Assembly (NCBI GenBank): GCA_963575745.1
Contig: CAUYUJ010016471.1
Location: 199,404-263,403, forward strand
Source of the DNA: Prorocentrum cordatum
Taxonomy: Eukaryota; Sar; Dinophyceae; Prorocentrales; Prorocentraceae
Reading direction: 5' to 3'
Length of the DNA stretch: 64,000 bases
In this document: positions 53,822-63,359 of the stretch, piece by piece
How the letters are laid out: every line of letters begins with the position of its first letter
Numbering within the stretch: position 1 is the first letter of the stretch
Program-made: the position numbers and the translations under genes
The notes under the pieces: model-generated
What the model saw: only the letters and a program-made list of their open reading frames with translations
Told to the model about the DNA's origin: nothing
The model's database searches: none

Positions 53822-54822
53822 TCAGTGCGCCATCTGTCCGTCGCTGCATCCCCGAACACCCTCATCCGAGTCTGTGCCATCGGGCGCCAGCAGTGGACGA
53901 TCCCGAAGGTGGGGGACAGTGGAGTTATCGATGGTCATCTCCCGATCCTCGTCCGTACGCAGCTCGACCTTCGCCTCCACGTGGAACAAGTCTGAGTCGT
54001 CGCCCACGTCGCTGAAGTCGTCAACGCCATCGTCGTCTCCGCCGTCCTGGCTCTCGCCGCCGCCGTCCTCGTTGGCGGGATCTTCATCGCCGGGGGTCCG
54101 ATGCCACCAGATCGCCAGCGGCGACTGCTGCGTCTCTGGACTCTCCGACGCCATCTGCCCTCTGCGGCGATGGAACGGGAGCACCGCCCCAAGTTCGACT
54201 TCTTCTGCGCCTGGACCTGGTGGTGGTCATCCTTCATGACGCCTGGATCGCCGCTGTCGCCAGAACCTTCATGCTCTGAGCTGGACCTGCTGCTGGAACT
54301 GCCGCCGTCGGGCTCCGAGGACGAGCGGCCCGCCCTGCAGAACATCTCATCGTCCGATTGCTCGTCCTTCGTCGTCGCCGTCAGCATGAGCGCCACCGTC
54401 GCCGTCAGCCCCGGGGACCTCCTCACGGGGACCTCCGCGGCAGCTGCCACGGCCCGCACTCCCCCTTCCCCGTCAGACGCCGGGGGGGGCGCCCTCGCCC
54501 GTGGAGGTCTCCTGCGCCGGGCTCCGTCGGGGAGGCGGTGTCCTCCCAGAACATCGCCGCGGTCTCCCGCGCTTGCTTGTCGCCGCCTCCTCGGCCGTGG
54601 CCGAGTCTCGCCACCGCCTCGAGGCCTCGTCCTCCACGGTCACGGCCGCCCTCTCTCTCTCTCTCTCTCCTCGGCTCTCTCGGCCAATCGCGCGGTCTCT
54701 TCTGTCCTTCGCAGCTGCTGCCTTTCCAGCAGAGTGAGCGAGCGCTCGAACTGGCCGCGCGTGGGCGAGGCCTGAGGCTTCAAGAGGACGTGAACCTGGT
54801 CCTCGAGGACGCGCGTCGCCAC
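53822..54822 (-). pseudogene. Frame-broken gene for a charged/acidic protein
   Basis: Reading the minus strand from 54822: MATRVLEDQVHVLLKPQ, RGQFERSLTLLERQQLRRTE and ARLAERAEERERER (helical, to about 54645). Then in a second frame VTVEDEASRRWRDSATAEEA (to 54473), in a third VRRSPGLTATVALMLTATTK, DEQSDDEMFCRAGRSSSEPD and SEHEGSGDSGDPG (to about 54200), and in a fourth MASESPETQQSPLAIWWHRT, DEDPANEDGGGESQDGGDDD and DSDLFHVEAKVELRTDEDRE to TGA at 53822. Sense passes smoothly between frames at a GA microsatellite (about 54655) and a C run (about 54485), so indels or assembly slips, not introns, may explain two breaks. Domain unknown; the acidic C-terminal part would be disordered. If the breaks are errors this is a real gene of about 330 codons. 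Confidence 0.45.
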
Positions 54823-54859
54823 CTTGCGATAGTCGTGTCAGCAAGTGGCTAATGCAGGG

Positions 54860-55291
54860 TTACGTCTCCTCCAGGTCGGTGTCCGCCCACGAGTTCGGCT
54901 CCCCCTCGCGCGGCATCCGAACGGGTAGCCCTGCAGCCGCAGCACGCTGCCAGTCACTGGAGCTCCTGTGGAGACAACCGGTGCTGTGAGTCTTCATCTC
55001 GCACCTGCAACGCGCCACGCGCTGCCTGCCACGCAACCTGTTCGGTGCACGACCGGGGCGGGTCCTCGGAAGAGCTCGCGCGCGCATCCCAGCCTTGGCT
55101 CGAGGATCAGAGTTTGAAGAAGCCTCACGTCGTGTCATCAGGAATGGCCGTGATGTCGCCCGAAGAGACTCCCACCCCCGCGGTTGTGCCGTCCAGTCAT
55201 GTCTTTTCATGCGTGAGTCTACCAGGTCCCCTGCTTGAGTCCCCAAACAAGCGAGCACCACCACAGCAACCAGACCAAACATCGCACGCAT
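54860..55291 (-). CDS. Candidate secreted/ER-targeted protein, signal peptide
   Basis: Minus-strand ATG at 55291 opens 143 codons. Residues 1-21 (MRAMFGLVAVVVLACLGTQA then G) are a textbook signal peptide: short basic n-region, 12-residue hydrophobic core, A-x-A/T-Q-A type cleavage region. Then GDLVDSRMKRHDWTAQPRGW and an Arg/Ser-rich stretch lead to a tail ending SWADTDLEET at 54863. The mature part lacks recognised domains and its Arg richness suggests the true reading may leave this frame through an intron (candidate acceptor GTCTCCACAG near 54968 on the minus strand). It lies 38 bp upstream, same strand, of the acidic frame-broken gene, so the two may be parts of one gene. Confidence 0.45.
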   Translation of the reverse strand: MRAMFGLVAVVVLACLGTQAGDLVDSRMKRHDWTAQPRGWESLRATSRPFLMTRREASSNSDPRAKAGMRARALPRTRPGRAPNRLRGRQRVARCRCEMKTHSTGCLHRSSSDWQRAAAAGLPVRMPREGEPNSWADTDLEET

Positions 55292-55853
55292 ATCAATTGA
55301 AGTCCGCGCCCGATTTGGCTCGAGCTACTTGGGCTCAGTTCCTTATTGATGCCGACTGACTTTCCAGTGTAAATGAGGCCTGTCATACATCATAAGGGTA
55401 TTTGTTCAAGCAAGCAAGATTTGAGGCAGACTGCGTGTTGCGGCACACTGGGCATAGCTGCACACGACTGCAGACAGACTGCGCTTGCTCCCTGTGCACT
55501 TCGAGGTCCAGCTAAAGCTCAACGGTTATTGTTCTTATGCAGCTCTCTGGCGCTCGCAGCCGGCCGCTGCGGCTCTCGCTTTATTCAGGGCCCCGCAAAC
55601 CAGGTTTCTTGTTGCCAGATCCAGCGGGAGAGGACGAAAGAGCGGAGGACGGTTCGACTCACGGCTGCAGTCTTCCAGGTGCGCCCAGGAGCCCGGATCA
55701 TTAAAGGCCTCGTTTGCGGGGCCCTGTGTCAGCAGAGGCGCCTCGGTGCGGCGCCGGTTTTTCGGAAGCAGGGTTCCGCCCTGTCGGTGTACTCACGCCT
55801 CAAGGCAAGTCTCATCGGCTTCTTCTCGAGGAAATCTGCTATTGCGCGAGGCG
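55292..55853 (+). promoter_or_regulatory. Divergent upstream region with inverted repeat and acceptor-like site
   Basis: Lies between the minus-strand signal-peptide gene and the plus-strand membrane protein gene. A perfect 15-bp inverted repeat, CAGGGCCCCGCAAAC at 55586-55600 and its complement at 55712-55726, spans 141 bp. CTCATCGGCTTCTTCTCGAG ending at 55830 is a plausible trans-splice acceptor 23 nt before the ATG at 55854. The frame is also open upstream of that ATG to 55485, so extra N-terminal sequence or an intron is possible. Confidence 0.4.
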
Positions 55854-56423
55854 ATGGGCACGGAAGATGGGTACCCGACAGGCCCAGAGCGCGCAATGTA
55901 CGTTGTCTCCGAGCTCAAGTCCAGCGCTGGTCTGTTTGCCGCGTTTGCATTTGGAGCCCTCAGTTTGCCGGGCTCTCTGACCATCTCGGAATTCAGGATC
56001 ACGAGCTCGTCGTCTTCTCTGTCTACCTCGCGCCCAACTCCAGACTCCGACCTGCTGCAGGCGTTTGTGGTGCTTGATGTCCTAACGCTTGTTCTCATGC
56101 TTATTTGTGTTGTTGTCTCACAGTTGCTGATGTACCGACTGAGCGATGGTTCGTATGGGTCCAACGTCTACGGTACTGACGAGAAGCAAGACCCACGCGA
56201 TTCGGCTCTGGGGCGACTTGCAACCCAGTACTGTATCGAGTTCGGCACTGCGCGTTTTGCATTCGACTTGGGAGTCATTACGATTTTGCTTGCTACACTT
56301 GTCAGGACATGGGCCGTGTTTGGTAGTACAATAGCACTCCCGGTTACGGGAGTCATTGGCATCTCAGCCATCATAGTTGGAGTTTTCTACGCGCGCGTGG
56401 GCAATATATTTGAAATGCGTTGA
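55854..56423 (+). CDS. Four-helix integral membrane protein, unknown family
   Basis: 189 codons, ATG at 55854 to TGA at 56421. After a polar N terminus (MGTEDGYPTGPERAMYVVSE), four hydrophobic helices are evident at about residues 24-44, 69-94 (AFVVLDVLTLVLMLICVVVS), 134-155 (FAFDLGVITILLATLVRTWA) and 158-182 (IALPVTGVIGISAIIVGVFY). A Ser/Thr-rich loop lies between helices 1 and 2, and a long hydrophilic, Asp/Gly-rich loop (about 96-130) between 2 and 3. Codon use is mixed at third positions and there is no repeat structure, in contrast to the chance frames nearby. I chose the ATG at 55854 because residues upstream are Arg/Ser-rich and unlike the protein, and an acceptor-like site precedes it. 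Topology resembles many small algal four-TM proteins, but I do not recognise the family; a transport or scaffold role would be speculation. Confidence 0.65.
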   Translation: MGTEDGYPTGPERAMYVVSELKSSAGLFAAFAFGALSLPGSLTISEFRITSSSSSLSTSRPTPDSDLLQAFVVLDVLTLVLMLICVVVSQLLMYRLSDGSYGSNVYGTDEKQDPRDSALGRLATQYCIEFGTARFAFDLGVITILLATLVRTWAVFGSTIALPVTGVIGISAIIVGVFYARVGNIFEMR

Positions 56424-57049
56424 CCTCTGCCGTAGCACCCCCATGCTGGGCCTTCCTGGAACCATCTTGCGGCTTTCGCACGACAATTGTTAGGCCGTGT
56501 TAGAGCTCTTTGAGAACATAGACTGGTTTCCGGAGGGCGGCACCTTTCCGTTATAGGCAAGATTGGGGCATGTCTTGCGGGCAAGTTGGGCTTTCGTTAG
56601 ACATTCATTGGTGATTTGGGCTATGATTGCTTAACAACAACGGATTTTTGTACCTTTGAGTCTCCGTGGACGCAGCGCTCTATAAGATAAGGACGTCTAA
56701 AGGCCACCTTGGGTTGTCTTTGGCTTTGACGACCAAATCCGGTATCCGGCCTGCGCTGCGTCCCGACGGGAATTCTGAGGTGCTTTGAGGCGGGCATGCG
56801 GGCAGGAATGACTCTTGACGCATCGCGTATCCTCACGCTTCAGGGGCCACGGCCTCTACGCCATGCCCTATTGGTCACGGGCGGGCTCCCCAGTGAAGCG
56901 CGCACGACTCTGGCGCTTTGCTTCGCTTCGCTTCGTACAAGCCCGTCCCGAGACGCTGCCCAGGAAAGGAGGGGCGTAGATAAACATATAGCGAAGCAGG
57001 GATGCCAACGATGGCGAAGTTAGAGACTTCGGGATGCATCTTGGATCCA
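56424..57049. other. Downstream intergenic region, unassigned
   Basis: Unique sequence following the membrane protein gene; probably holds its 3' UTR. GCTTTGCTTCGCTTCGCTTCG at 56916-56936 is a short CGCTT tandem. No gene recognised. Confidence 0.4.
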
Positions 57050-57490
57050 TAATCGGGCCATTTGGGATGCCTTTTGGACTCTCTTCGGGCTTTGTTCGGG
57101 CCCTCTTGGGGGCTCAGGAGGGCCTCTTGGGACCATTTTCGATGCCACCGATCAAAAATTGGGGCGGCGTCAGTTAAGGCCTCCCCCCCCCAGAGGCCGT
57201 ACAATTGCCTCTGGGGGTCCCTCTTGAGGCTCGCAAGGTCCATCCATCATGGGGCCATCTTGAGGCCTCAGAGGCCCATCGGAAGCGTAGAGGCGAGAAG
57301 ACAAACATTGATTTTCCTAAGTTTGGGAGCGATGTGGGACTCTTGTGAAGTTCCTTTGGGGGCTCTTGGGGCTGTCTCGTAGCCATCCTGCGGCCCCTCG
57401 GAGGTATAACGGAAGCCATCTGAAACCATCTTCGGGTATTTGGAGCCTTTTTGGAGGCCATCAGGGGCCTCTTGAAGCCACCTTAGGCGG
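57050..57490. repeat. CTTGGGCC-type dispersed element
   Basis: GGGCCCTCTTGGGGGCTC and GAGGCCATCAGGGGCCTCTT words surround a core at 57288-57332 (AGACAAACATTGATTTTCCT), the reverse complement of the core in the elements at 59-61 kb. It sits directly upstream of the alanine-rich coding region. Confidence 0.55.
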
Positions 57491-57658
57491 TCTTAGACGC
57501 CCTAGCCCCTCTGTCCCGCCCCGTCCAGCCCCCTGGGAAAGGGGCAGGGGGAGGGGGCAAGCACCTCCCCGAATAGGAGAAGAAGGCGCTTTGGAAGGGG
57601 GGAAGGCAGGAACTCGTTATACCACCCGCGCCGAAGGTGCTGGCGGGGTTGCCCCGAG
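57491..57658. other. Short G-rich spacer before the coiled-coil frame
   Basis: Contains GGGGCAGGGGGAGGGGGC at 57541-57558. The reading frame of the following gene is open through much of it but has no ATG. Confidence 0.3.
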
Positions 57659-58972
57659 GTGGCTACTTCTGGCTCCGTGACAAGAGAAAAGCAAGAAAGC
57701 AATCCGGCCTTGAATTTCACGGTCCTGCGCTCCCGCAAGCGGGCCAGCGGATTCCGCCGTGTGGACGAAGCTATTGATGATGATTGGACCGTGGCTGGGG
57801 CTGCCGCGGTCTCAGTGGCTGGCGCAGGTCTTCTCTTCGGCAGCGTTGGGCTGACTTTGAGGCCTGAGCTGATGAAGGAGTCTTTCGAGGTGACTACAGA
57901 AAGGGCGTTTCAGAGGGTCGTGGTGGCAATGGAGAAGGCGGCAGCAGAGAAGCAAGCCGCAGAGAAAGTGGCAGCTGGCTTCAAGGCGGCAGCGGAAAAC
58001 GCCGCAGAGAGGGCAGTGGCTGAGATGGCGGCCGCAAGAGAGGCATCACTAGAGAAGGCGTCGGCAGAGGTGGTGGCCTTGGAGAAGGCGGCAGCGGAGG
58101 ACAAAGCGACAAGAGAAGCCACGGCGGCGAAGGCGGTAACAAGTGAGGCAGCAGCGAGGAGAGACGCTGCAGCAGAAATGGCAGCACAGAAAGCGAAGGA
58201 GGCGGAGGCGGCGGCAGAGGAGGCGGCGGCAGAGAGATCTGCATCCGCCAGGGCAGCCAGTGAGAAGGCGGAGGCGGACAAGGTAGCGGCCGAGAAGGTC
58301 TCTGTGGCGGACGAGGCAGCGAGGAAGGCAGCCCAGGCGAGGTCGGTGGCAGACAGCGCCGCCTCGAAGAAGATGGCGGCCGAGAAGCTGGCAGCGGCAG
58401 AGGTGGTGACGGACGGATCTCGGTTTGCGGACATGGCCTCAAAGCTTGTAGGCAGCGGCGCCGCGGCGAGGTCGGCGCCGGAGAGGTCTCTGGCGGCCGA
58501 GCGCGCGGCGAGGCGAGCCAGCGAGGCGGAGGCCGCGGCCCTGGCGGCGGAGGAGGCGAAGGCGGTGGCGGCCAGGGTGGCGGTGGAGAAGGCGGCAGCG
58601 AGAAGGGTCGCGGCGAGGAAGGCGGCGAAGGCCGACGAAGCTGCGAGGAAGGCTGCGGCGGAGAGGGCTGCTGCGGAGGGGGCGGTCGCGGAGGAGCAGC
58701 TGGCGGTCGAGAGGGCAGCGAGGGGGGAGGCGGAGGCCGAAGCGGCAGTCCAGGCAGCAGCGGCAGACAGGATTGCGGCAGCGCGGGCGGCGGCTGAGAA
58801 GGCAGCATTGGAGGACGTGGCTGTGCAGAGAGCGGCTGCAGCAGAGGCGGCGGCTAAAACAGCAGCATCGGCCGCAGAGCGGGCCATGAGGGCTGCGGCG
58901 GAGGCCGCAGAGGCTGAGAAGTCAGCGGGCGGGTTATCGGCCGAGGCGCAGAGGTGGAGGCTAAGAGGCTAA
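57659..58972 (+). CDS. Alanine-rich coiled-coil protein, probably a 3' exon
   Basis: A 437-codon frame to a TAA-ended tail (AQRWRLRG) at 58972. Residues 1-40 are polar (ATSGSVTREKQESNPALNFT then VLRSRKRASGFRRVDEAIDD). Residues 45-68 (VAGAAAVSVAGAGLLFGSVG) form one hydrophobic, possibly membrane-anchoring segment. From about 85 to 430 the chain is a continuous Ala/Glu/Lys/Arg helix (AMEKAAAEKQAAEKVAAGFK and similar) of the TolA or LEA-like kind, interrupted by a short VVTDGSRFADMASKLVGSGA near 255-275. The first codon is GTG and no in-frame ATG occurs before residue 72 (57872). CCCGAG precedes G at 57659, compatible with a splice acceptor, so the start codon is likely in an upstream exon or added by trans-splicing. 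Codon choice varies freely (GCG, GCA, GCC, GCT), unlike a microsatellite, supporting selection on protein. Function unknown. Confidence 0.6.
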   Translation: MATSGSVTREKQESNPALNFTVLRSRKRASGFRRVDEAIDDDWTVAGAAAVSVAGAGLLFGSVGLTLRPELMKESFEVTTERAFQRVVVAMEKAAAEKQAAEKVAAGFKAAAENAAERAVAEMAAAREASLEKASAEVVALEKAAAEDKATREATAAKAVTSEAAARRDAAAEMAAQKAKEAEAAAEEAAAERSASARAASEKAEADKVAAEKVSVADEAARKAAQARSVADSAASKKMAAEKLAAAEVVTDGSRFADMASKLVGSGAAARSAPERSLAAERAARRASEAEAAALAAEEAKAVAARVAVEKAAARRVAARKAAKADEAARKAAAERAAAEGAVAEEQLAVERAARGEAEAEAAVQAAAADRIAAARAAAEKAALEDVAVQRAAAAEAAAKTAASAAERAMRAAAEAAEAEKSAGGLSAEAQRWRLRG

Positions 58973-59357
58973 GAGGCTAAGCTTGAGGTGAAGCTGTGGT
59001 TCCTCTCGCTTTACGGGATGCACGTCCAGAGTGTGCAGACCAGCGCTTGGGGCCTCCTGACAGGCCCGTGGAGGTCCTGTTTGAGCCTCAGGAGACACTG
59101 AGAGGTGCGCCAGGGAGTGCGTCGACCTTTTCCCGCCCGCCTCCCCGATGGAACGGGTGTCTTGATCTTGGGGGAAGGGGGGAAGGGGAGGGGATCGTCC
59201 ATTGTCTCGCACGCCTTTTCAGCGGAGGTCGGCGGATTCGGCAGATTCAGCGCGTCATTCGGTATGCCCCCCGCGCCAAGGCGCGTCAGGCTGCCAGGCT
59301 GAGTTGTGGGTGATACCCGCCTGCGATCAGCCCAAAAGTTTACATCCATCTAGTTAT
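58973..59357. other. Downstream region, unassigned
   Basis: Likely 3' UTR and spacer of the coiled-coil gene. AGAGGCTAAGAGGCTAAG at 58959-58978 is a short tandem at the stop. Both strands have modest open frames without domains. Confidence 0.4.
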
Positions 59358-60491
59358 TCATCGAAGGCGCCCACGGCGAATCACCGCCGCCCCCTGCCTT
59401 TTCGGAAGCGCCTATGTGGCCGAACGTTGAGGCCAGACCTGCCAAACTATCGGACCATGTATTCCCCGAATCGATTTGGAAAGCCTTCGGGGAACACGTG
59501 GGCATCTTGAAGGTCATCTTGGCCCTCTGGAGGCCATTCTGACCCTTTCGGACCTTCTTGGAGGACGTTTTGGAGGGCTATTGGGCCGGCTTGGATGCCA
59601 TCTTGAGCGTCTTGGAGGCCTCGTGGGCCGTCTTGGGGGCCCCTTGGGGCCGTCTTGGGCCTCTTGGGCGATATTTGGCGGAAGGCGGAAAAAAACAAAT
59701 GCCACAATCCTTCAAACACTCATGGGAAATCAATGATTTTGGCATTTTCAGGCCGTCCTGGAGGCCCTCTTGGAGGCCTCTTGGGCCGTCTTGGGCCATC
59801 TCAGGGCCATCTTCGGCCGTCTTAATGGGCTGCTGGCCCGTCTGACGCCGTCGGAAGCCGTTTGGGAGGGCCTCTCTGGGCCGACTTGGGGCCCTCTTAG
59901 GGTGCTCCAGGGCCGTCTTAGAAGCCATCTTGGGCGTATTGGAGGCCTCTTGGGTCGTCTTTGTGCCCTCTTGGGGCCGTCTTGGGGGCCTCTTGGGCAG
60001 TCCTGAGGCCATCTTGGAGGCCTCTTGGGCGCTCTGGGGGCGCTCTTGGGAGCCTCTTGGGCCGTCTTGGGTCGTCGGGAAGCCGAAAAGGAGCAAATAC
60101 GAAAAACCGTTTAATGACCTAAGGAAAATCAATTAGTTTAGCCTCTTCGGGCCCTCCTGGAGGACCTCTCGGAGGCCTCTTGGGCCGTCTTGGAGACCTC
60201 TTGGGCACCTCTTGGGCCGTCTTGGAGGTTTCTTGGGCGGACTTGGAGCCATCTCTTCCTCTCTTGGGCGGACTTGGAGGCTATCTTGGACAGTCTTGGA
60301 GGCCATCTTGGGCCAACATGGCCATCTTGGAGAAAAATTAGGGAAATCCTGAGCCGTGGCAATCCTCTCAGGACCCCGGCGGGACGGACCGAAGCCCCAG
60401 GGGGAGTTCTTTTGGAAAAGAGCCAAAACCCAAACCGAGAGGGTTTAGCACGCCAGGCACCCCTGCGATGAATCGACAGGGGGCGGCGGAT
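59358..60491 (+). mobile_element. TIR-bounded non-autonomous element, copy 1
   Basis: ATCACCGCCGCCCCCTG at 59380-59396 and CAGGGGGCGGCGGAT at 60477-60491 are terminal inverted repeats (one 2-bp gap). Inside: a 130-bp left module (GCGCCTATGTGGCCGAACGT, TCGGACCATGTATTCCCCGA), a long GGCCTCTTGGGCCGTCTTGG array, an AT-rich core with AAATCAATGATTTT at 59727-59740, a second weaker core at 60090-60135, and a right module with CCCCAGGGGGAGTTCTTTTG and AAGAGCCAAAACCC. No credible coding sequence. The left flank and left module recur at 60493-60648. Confidence 0.75.
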
Positions 60492-60492
60492 C

Positions 60493-61514
60493 GAAGACGC
60501 CTACGGCGAATCACCGCCGCCCCCTGCCTTTGTGGAAGCGCCTATGTGGCCGAACGTTGAGGCCAGACCTGCCAAGCCATCGGACCATGTGTTCCCCGAA
60601 TCGGTTTGGAAAGCCTTCGGGGAACACGTGGGCGTCTTGATGGTCATCGTCGCCGTCTTGGAGGCCTCTTGGGCGATCTTTCGGCGATCTTTGGGGGCTC
60701 TTGGGCCGTCTCGGGCCGTCGGAAGGCCGAAAAAAGGGAAATGCCCAAATCCATCAAAAACCTTGGGAAAATCAGTGATTTTGGCATCTTTTGGCCTTCC
60801 TGGAGGCCCTCTTGGGGGCCTCTTGGGCCCTTTTGGGCCAGCTTCGAGCCAACTTCGGCCATCTTGGTGGGTTCCTGGCACGTCTGACGCCGTCGGGAGC
60901 CGTTTGGGGGCCTTTCTGGGCCAACGGGGGACCCTCTTGGGGCGCTCCAGGGCCGTCTTGGAGGCCATCTTGGGCGTCTTGGAGGCCATCTTGGGCGTGT
61001 TGGAGGCCTCTTGGGCCGTCTTGGGGCCCTCTAGGGGCCATCTTGGAGGCCACTTGGGCCATCAGGGGGCTCTCTTGGGGGCCTCTTGGGCGATCTTGGG
61101 GGCTTCTTGGGCCGTCTTGAGCCGTCGGAGAGCCGAAAAGGCGCAAATGCCAAAATCCTTCAAAAACCAAGGGAAAATCAATGATTTTGCCCTCTTCGGA
61201 CTCTCCTGGAGGACCTCTTGGAGGCCTCTTGGGCCGTCTGGGAGGCCTCTGGGGGGCCTCTTGGGCCGTCTTGGGCCGTCTTGGACTCTCTTGGGCCGTT
61301 TTGGAGGCCGTCTTGGACCATCTCGGGCGGACTTGGAGGCCATCTTGGGCCACCTTCGCGATTTGTTGAGGATGTCCCGAGCGAAACGGCCGTTTTTGGG
61401 CACGGTGGCGGGACGGGCCGGAGCCCACTGGAGAGTTCTTTTAGAAAAAGAACCAAAACCAAAACCTGAAACGTCCAGCACGCCGTGCACCCCTGCAAGC
61501 AGGGGGCGGCGGAT
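60493..61514 (+). mobile_element. TIR-bounded non-autonomous element, copy 2
   Basis: Tandem partner of copy 1. TIRs at 60510-60526 and 61500-61514; left 156 bp about 92% identical to 59358-59513 by eye. Cores at 60768-60782 (AAAATCAGTGATTTT) and 61174-61188 (AAAATCAATGATTTT). The right end contains CCCCTGCAAGCAGGGG, a perfect 7-bp-stem hairpin, just inside the TIR. 18 bp separate the two copies, and that spacer matches the flank left of copy 1. Confidence 0.75.
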
Positions 61515-61520
61515 CTAGTG

Positions 61521-62391
61521 GTCTTTGGCCAATCCCGCCACCGTGCCGAAGTAGCGGGTCAGAGGTGTCTTGAATGCATGTCGAGGTTTTTTGGGATGCC
61601 CCTTTCAGAACGCTTCATGAGACGCTTCCCTCTTGAATGCAAGCTATATGACTCAAGTGGATGGGTCATATCGATCCAAGCGGGCGTCGATCCCTCGTAC
61701 ATGGGTTCTGCGTCAGAGGCTTTCTTGGGGGCCTAATGGGGTGCCACTATCCTGGATAACTCTTGGGAGCCTCTTTGGGCCTGTTGGGCGCCTCTTGGGG
61801 GGCCCTTGAGGCCGGCCTGTTGGGGGCTTCTTGGCGGTCTTTGGAGCTATTTTGACGCCGGGGTGCCGTCTCTTCTCCCTCGGGTCCCGCTTGGAGGCCT
61901 CTTGGGCCGTATTGGGGGCCTCCTGGCCCATCAGGCCGTCTTGGGGCTTTTTTGGTGCCCTCCTGGGCCGTCTTGGGGCGATTTGGGAGGCCTCTTGGGC
62001 TGTACTGGGCGGTTGGAAGTTCGAAAAAACGAGAACGCTAAAAACGCTACAATCAATGGCTTGGGCCTCGCGAGGCTCTCTTGAGAGGAGTCTTGGCACT
62101 TTCTTGTGGCAGCTTCGCGGCCCCCGTCTAGAGGCCATACTGGGCGTCTTGGAGCGCTCTTGGGCCGAGTCTTATACCTCTTGGACCGTCCTGGGGGGCT
62201 ACCAGGGCCCTCTTGGCCCGAGTTGGGGCCTTCTTGGCTCCGAACGAGTCGTGCGGGAAGATCCAGGAGCGCCCGGGAGCGCCCGGAACTCTGGGCAGCT
62301 GTGGGCTTCTGGAAGAGCCTTCTGGACAGAGAACGGAGGACACGAAGGGACCCGATGACATTCCAAATCGTGCCTCGGGGCACGGTGGCGG
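61521..62391 (+). mobile_element. Third CTTGGGCC element with a different terminal inverted repeat
   Basis: Left module GTCTTTGGCCAATCCCGCCA + CCGTGCC is related to those at 8792, 9402 and 34762. CCGCCACCGTGCC at 61535-61547 is repeated inverted at 62379-62391 (13 of 13). The interior has the array, an AT-rich core at 62015-62065 (CGAAAAAACGAGAACGCTAA) and a right module at 62241-62345 related to 9961 and 38401. Abuts copy 2 of the preceding element within 7 bp. Confidence 0.65.
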
Positions 62392-63069
62392 AGATGCAGG
62401 CGTTCGTCTTCCCCACTCCTCATATCCATATTCTCCTCGTTTTTGCTCCTGAGTGTGCTGTGTTGTCCCTTTTCCTCTCCTTTTTTGTTTCTCCCTCCCT
62501 TCCCTCAGTTTCGCCCGCCACATGCCCATCTTCACGCTCAGATTATCTCTAGACGTGTACAGTCGGACCGAGGTATAAGATCGAGGTTGGTTCGGGGAGG
62601 GTATTCACATGTTCTTCGTGCTTGTTGGATGTTCTTGTGCATCCTGGGGGTGGTACCCTTGGATGTTCTGTGTGGTTTGGCCGGTGGAGGGTCTCATGTT
62701 CTTGAAGGATGTTTCTCTGGCCTAGGCCCCGCTGTATGTATATTTATACGTATATGTACATATACGTATGTGCACACGTGTATGTGTATATTTATATATA
62801 CACATATATATATATATGTAGAGCTATGTCTACGTCTGCGCCCGCCCTGGATTCCTATCACAAACCTCGATAGGGGGGACAAACCCTCCAAGCCGGGCGT
62901 CGCCGTTTCGATCATTTTCGAAACCATCGTGATTTCTGTTCGTATTGAGCGCCGACCAGCCCGTGGAAGCTTGAAAAACGTGCAACAACATGTGATCATC
63001 GTCTCCTGAACATACCAGTGCACCTATCCACATGGATGCTTCTGGACGGTTCTGGGTCCTGACGATATA
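62392..63069. other. Unassigned with a TA-rich tract
   Basis: 62725-62822 is TATATATAC/GTATAT-rich. The rest is unique without a recognised gene. Confidence 0.35.
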
Positions 63070-63350
63070 ACTAAATCATTGATCTTCCCCTCCCTCTCCC
63101 CCGTCCCTCCTTGTCATTCCTCCTTCTCACCTCCTTCCCTGCGTCCCTCCTCCCCCTTCCTTCCTCTCTGTTTCCCTCCTCCCTCACTCCTCCACCCCCC
63201 TCCCTCTCTCCATCCTCCCTCCTTCTCCCCCCCTCACTCTCCCCACCTCCCCCTTCCTCATCATCGGTCCCATCCTCGAGCCTCCTCACCCCCCTCCCTG
63301 CTTCGACCCTCGAACCTCCCTCGGTCCTCGGACCTCCCCTCCCCCCCTGG
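63070..63350. repeat. Pyrimidine-rich tract
   Basis: CCCTCCTCCCTC-type sequence on the plus strand; directly precedes a possible short coding exon. Confidence 0.7.
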
Positions 63351-63359
63351 AGGCGCCCG

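Noticed and set aside
57376-57395. TCGTAGCCATCCTGCGGCCC as a spliced-leader relic; also CGCCATCTTGGCTGCGC at 35191
   Set aside because: Too many mismatches to the leader and both lie inside or beside CTTGGGCC arrays, which produce GCCATCTTGG words by chance.
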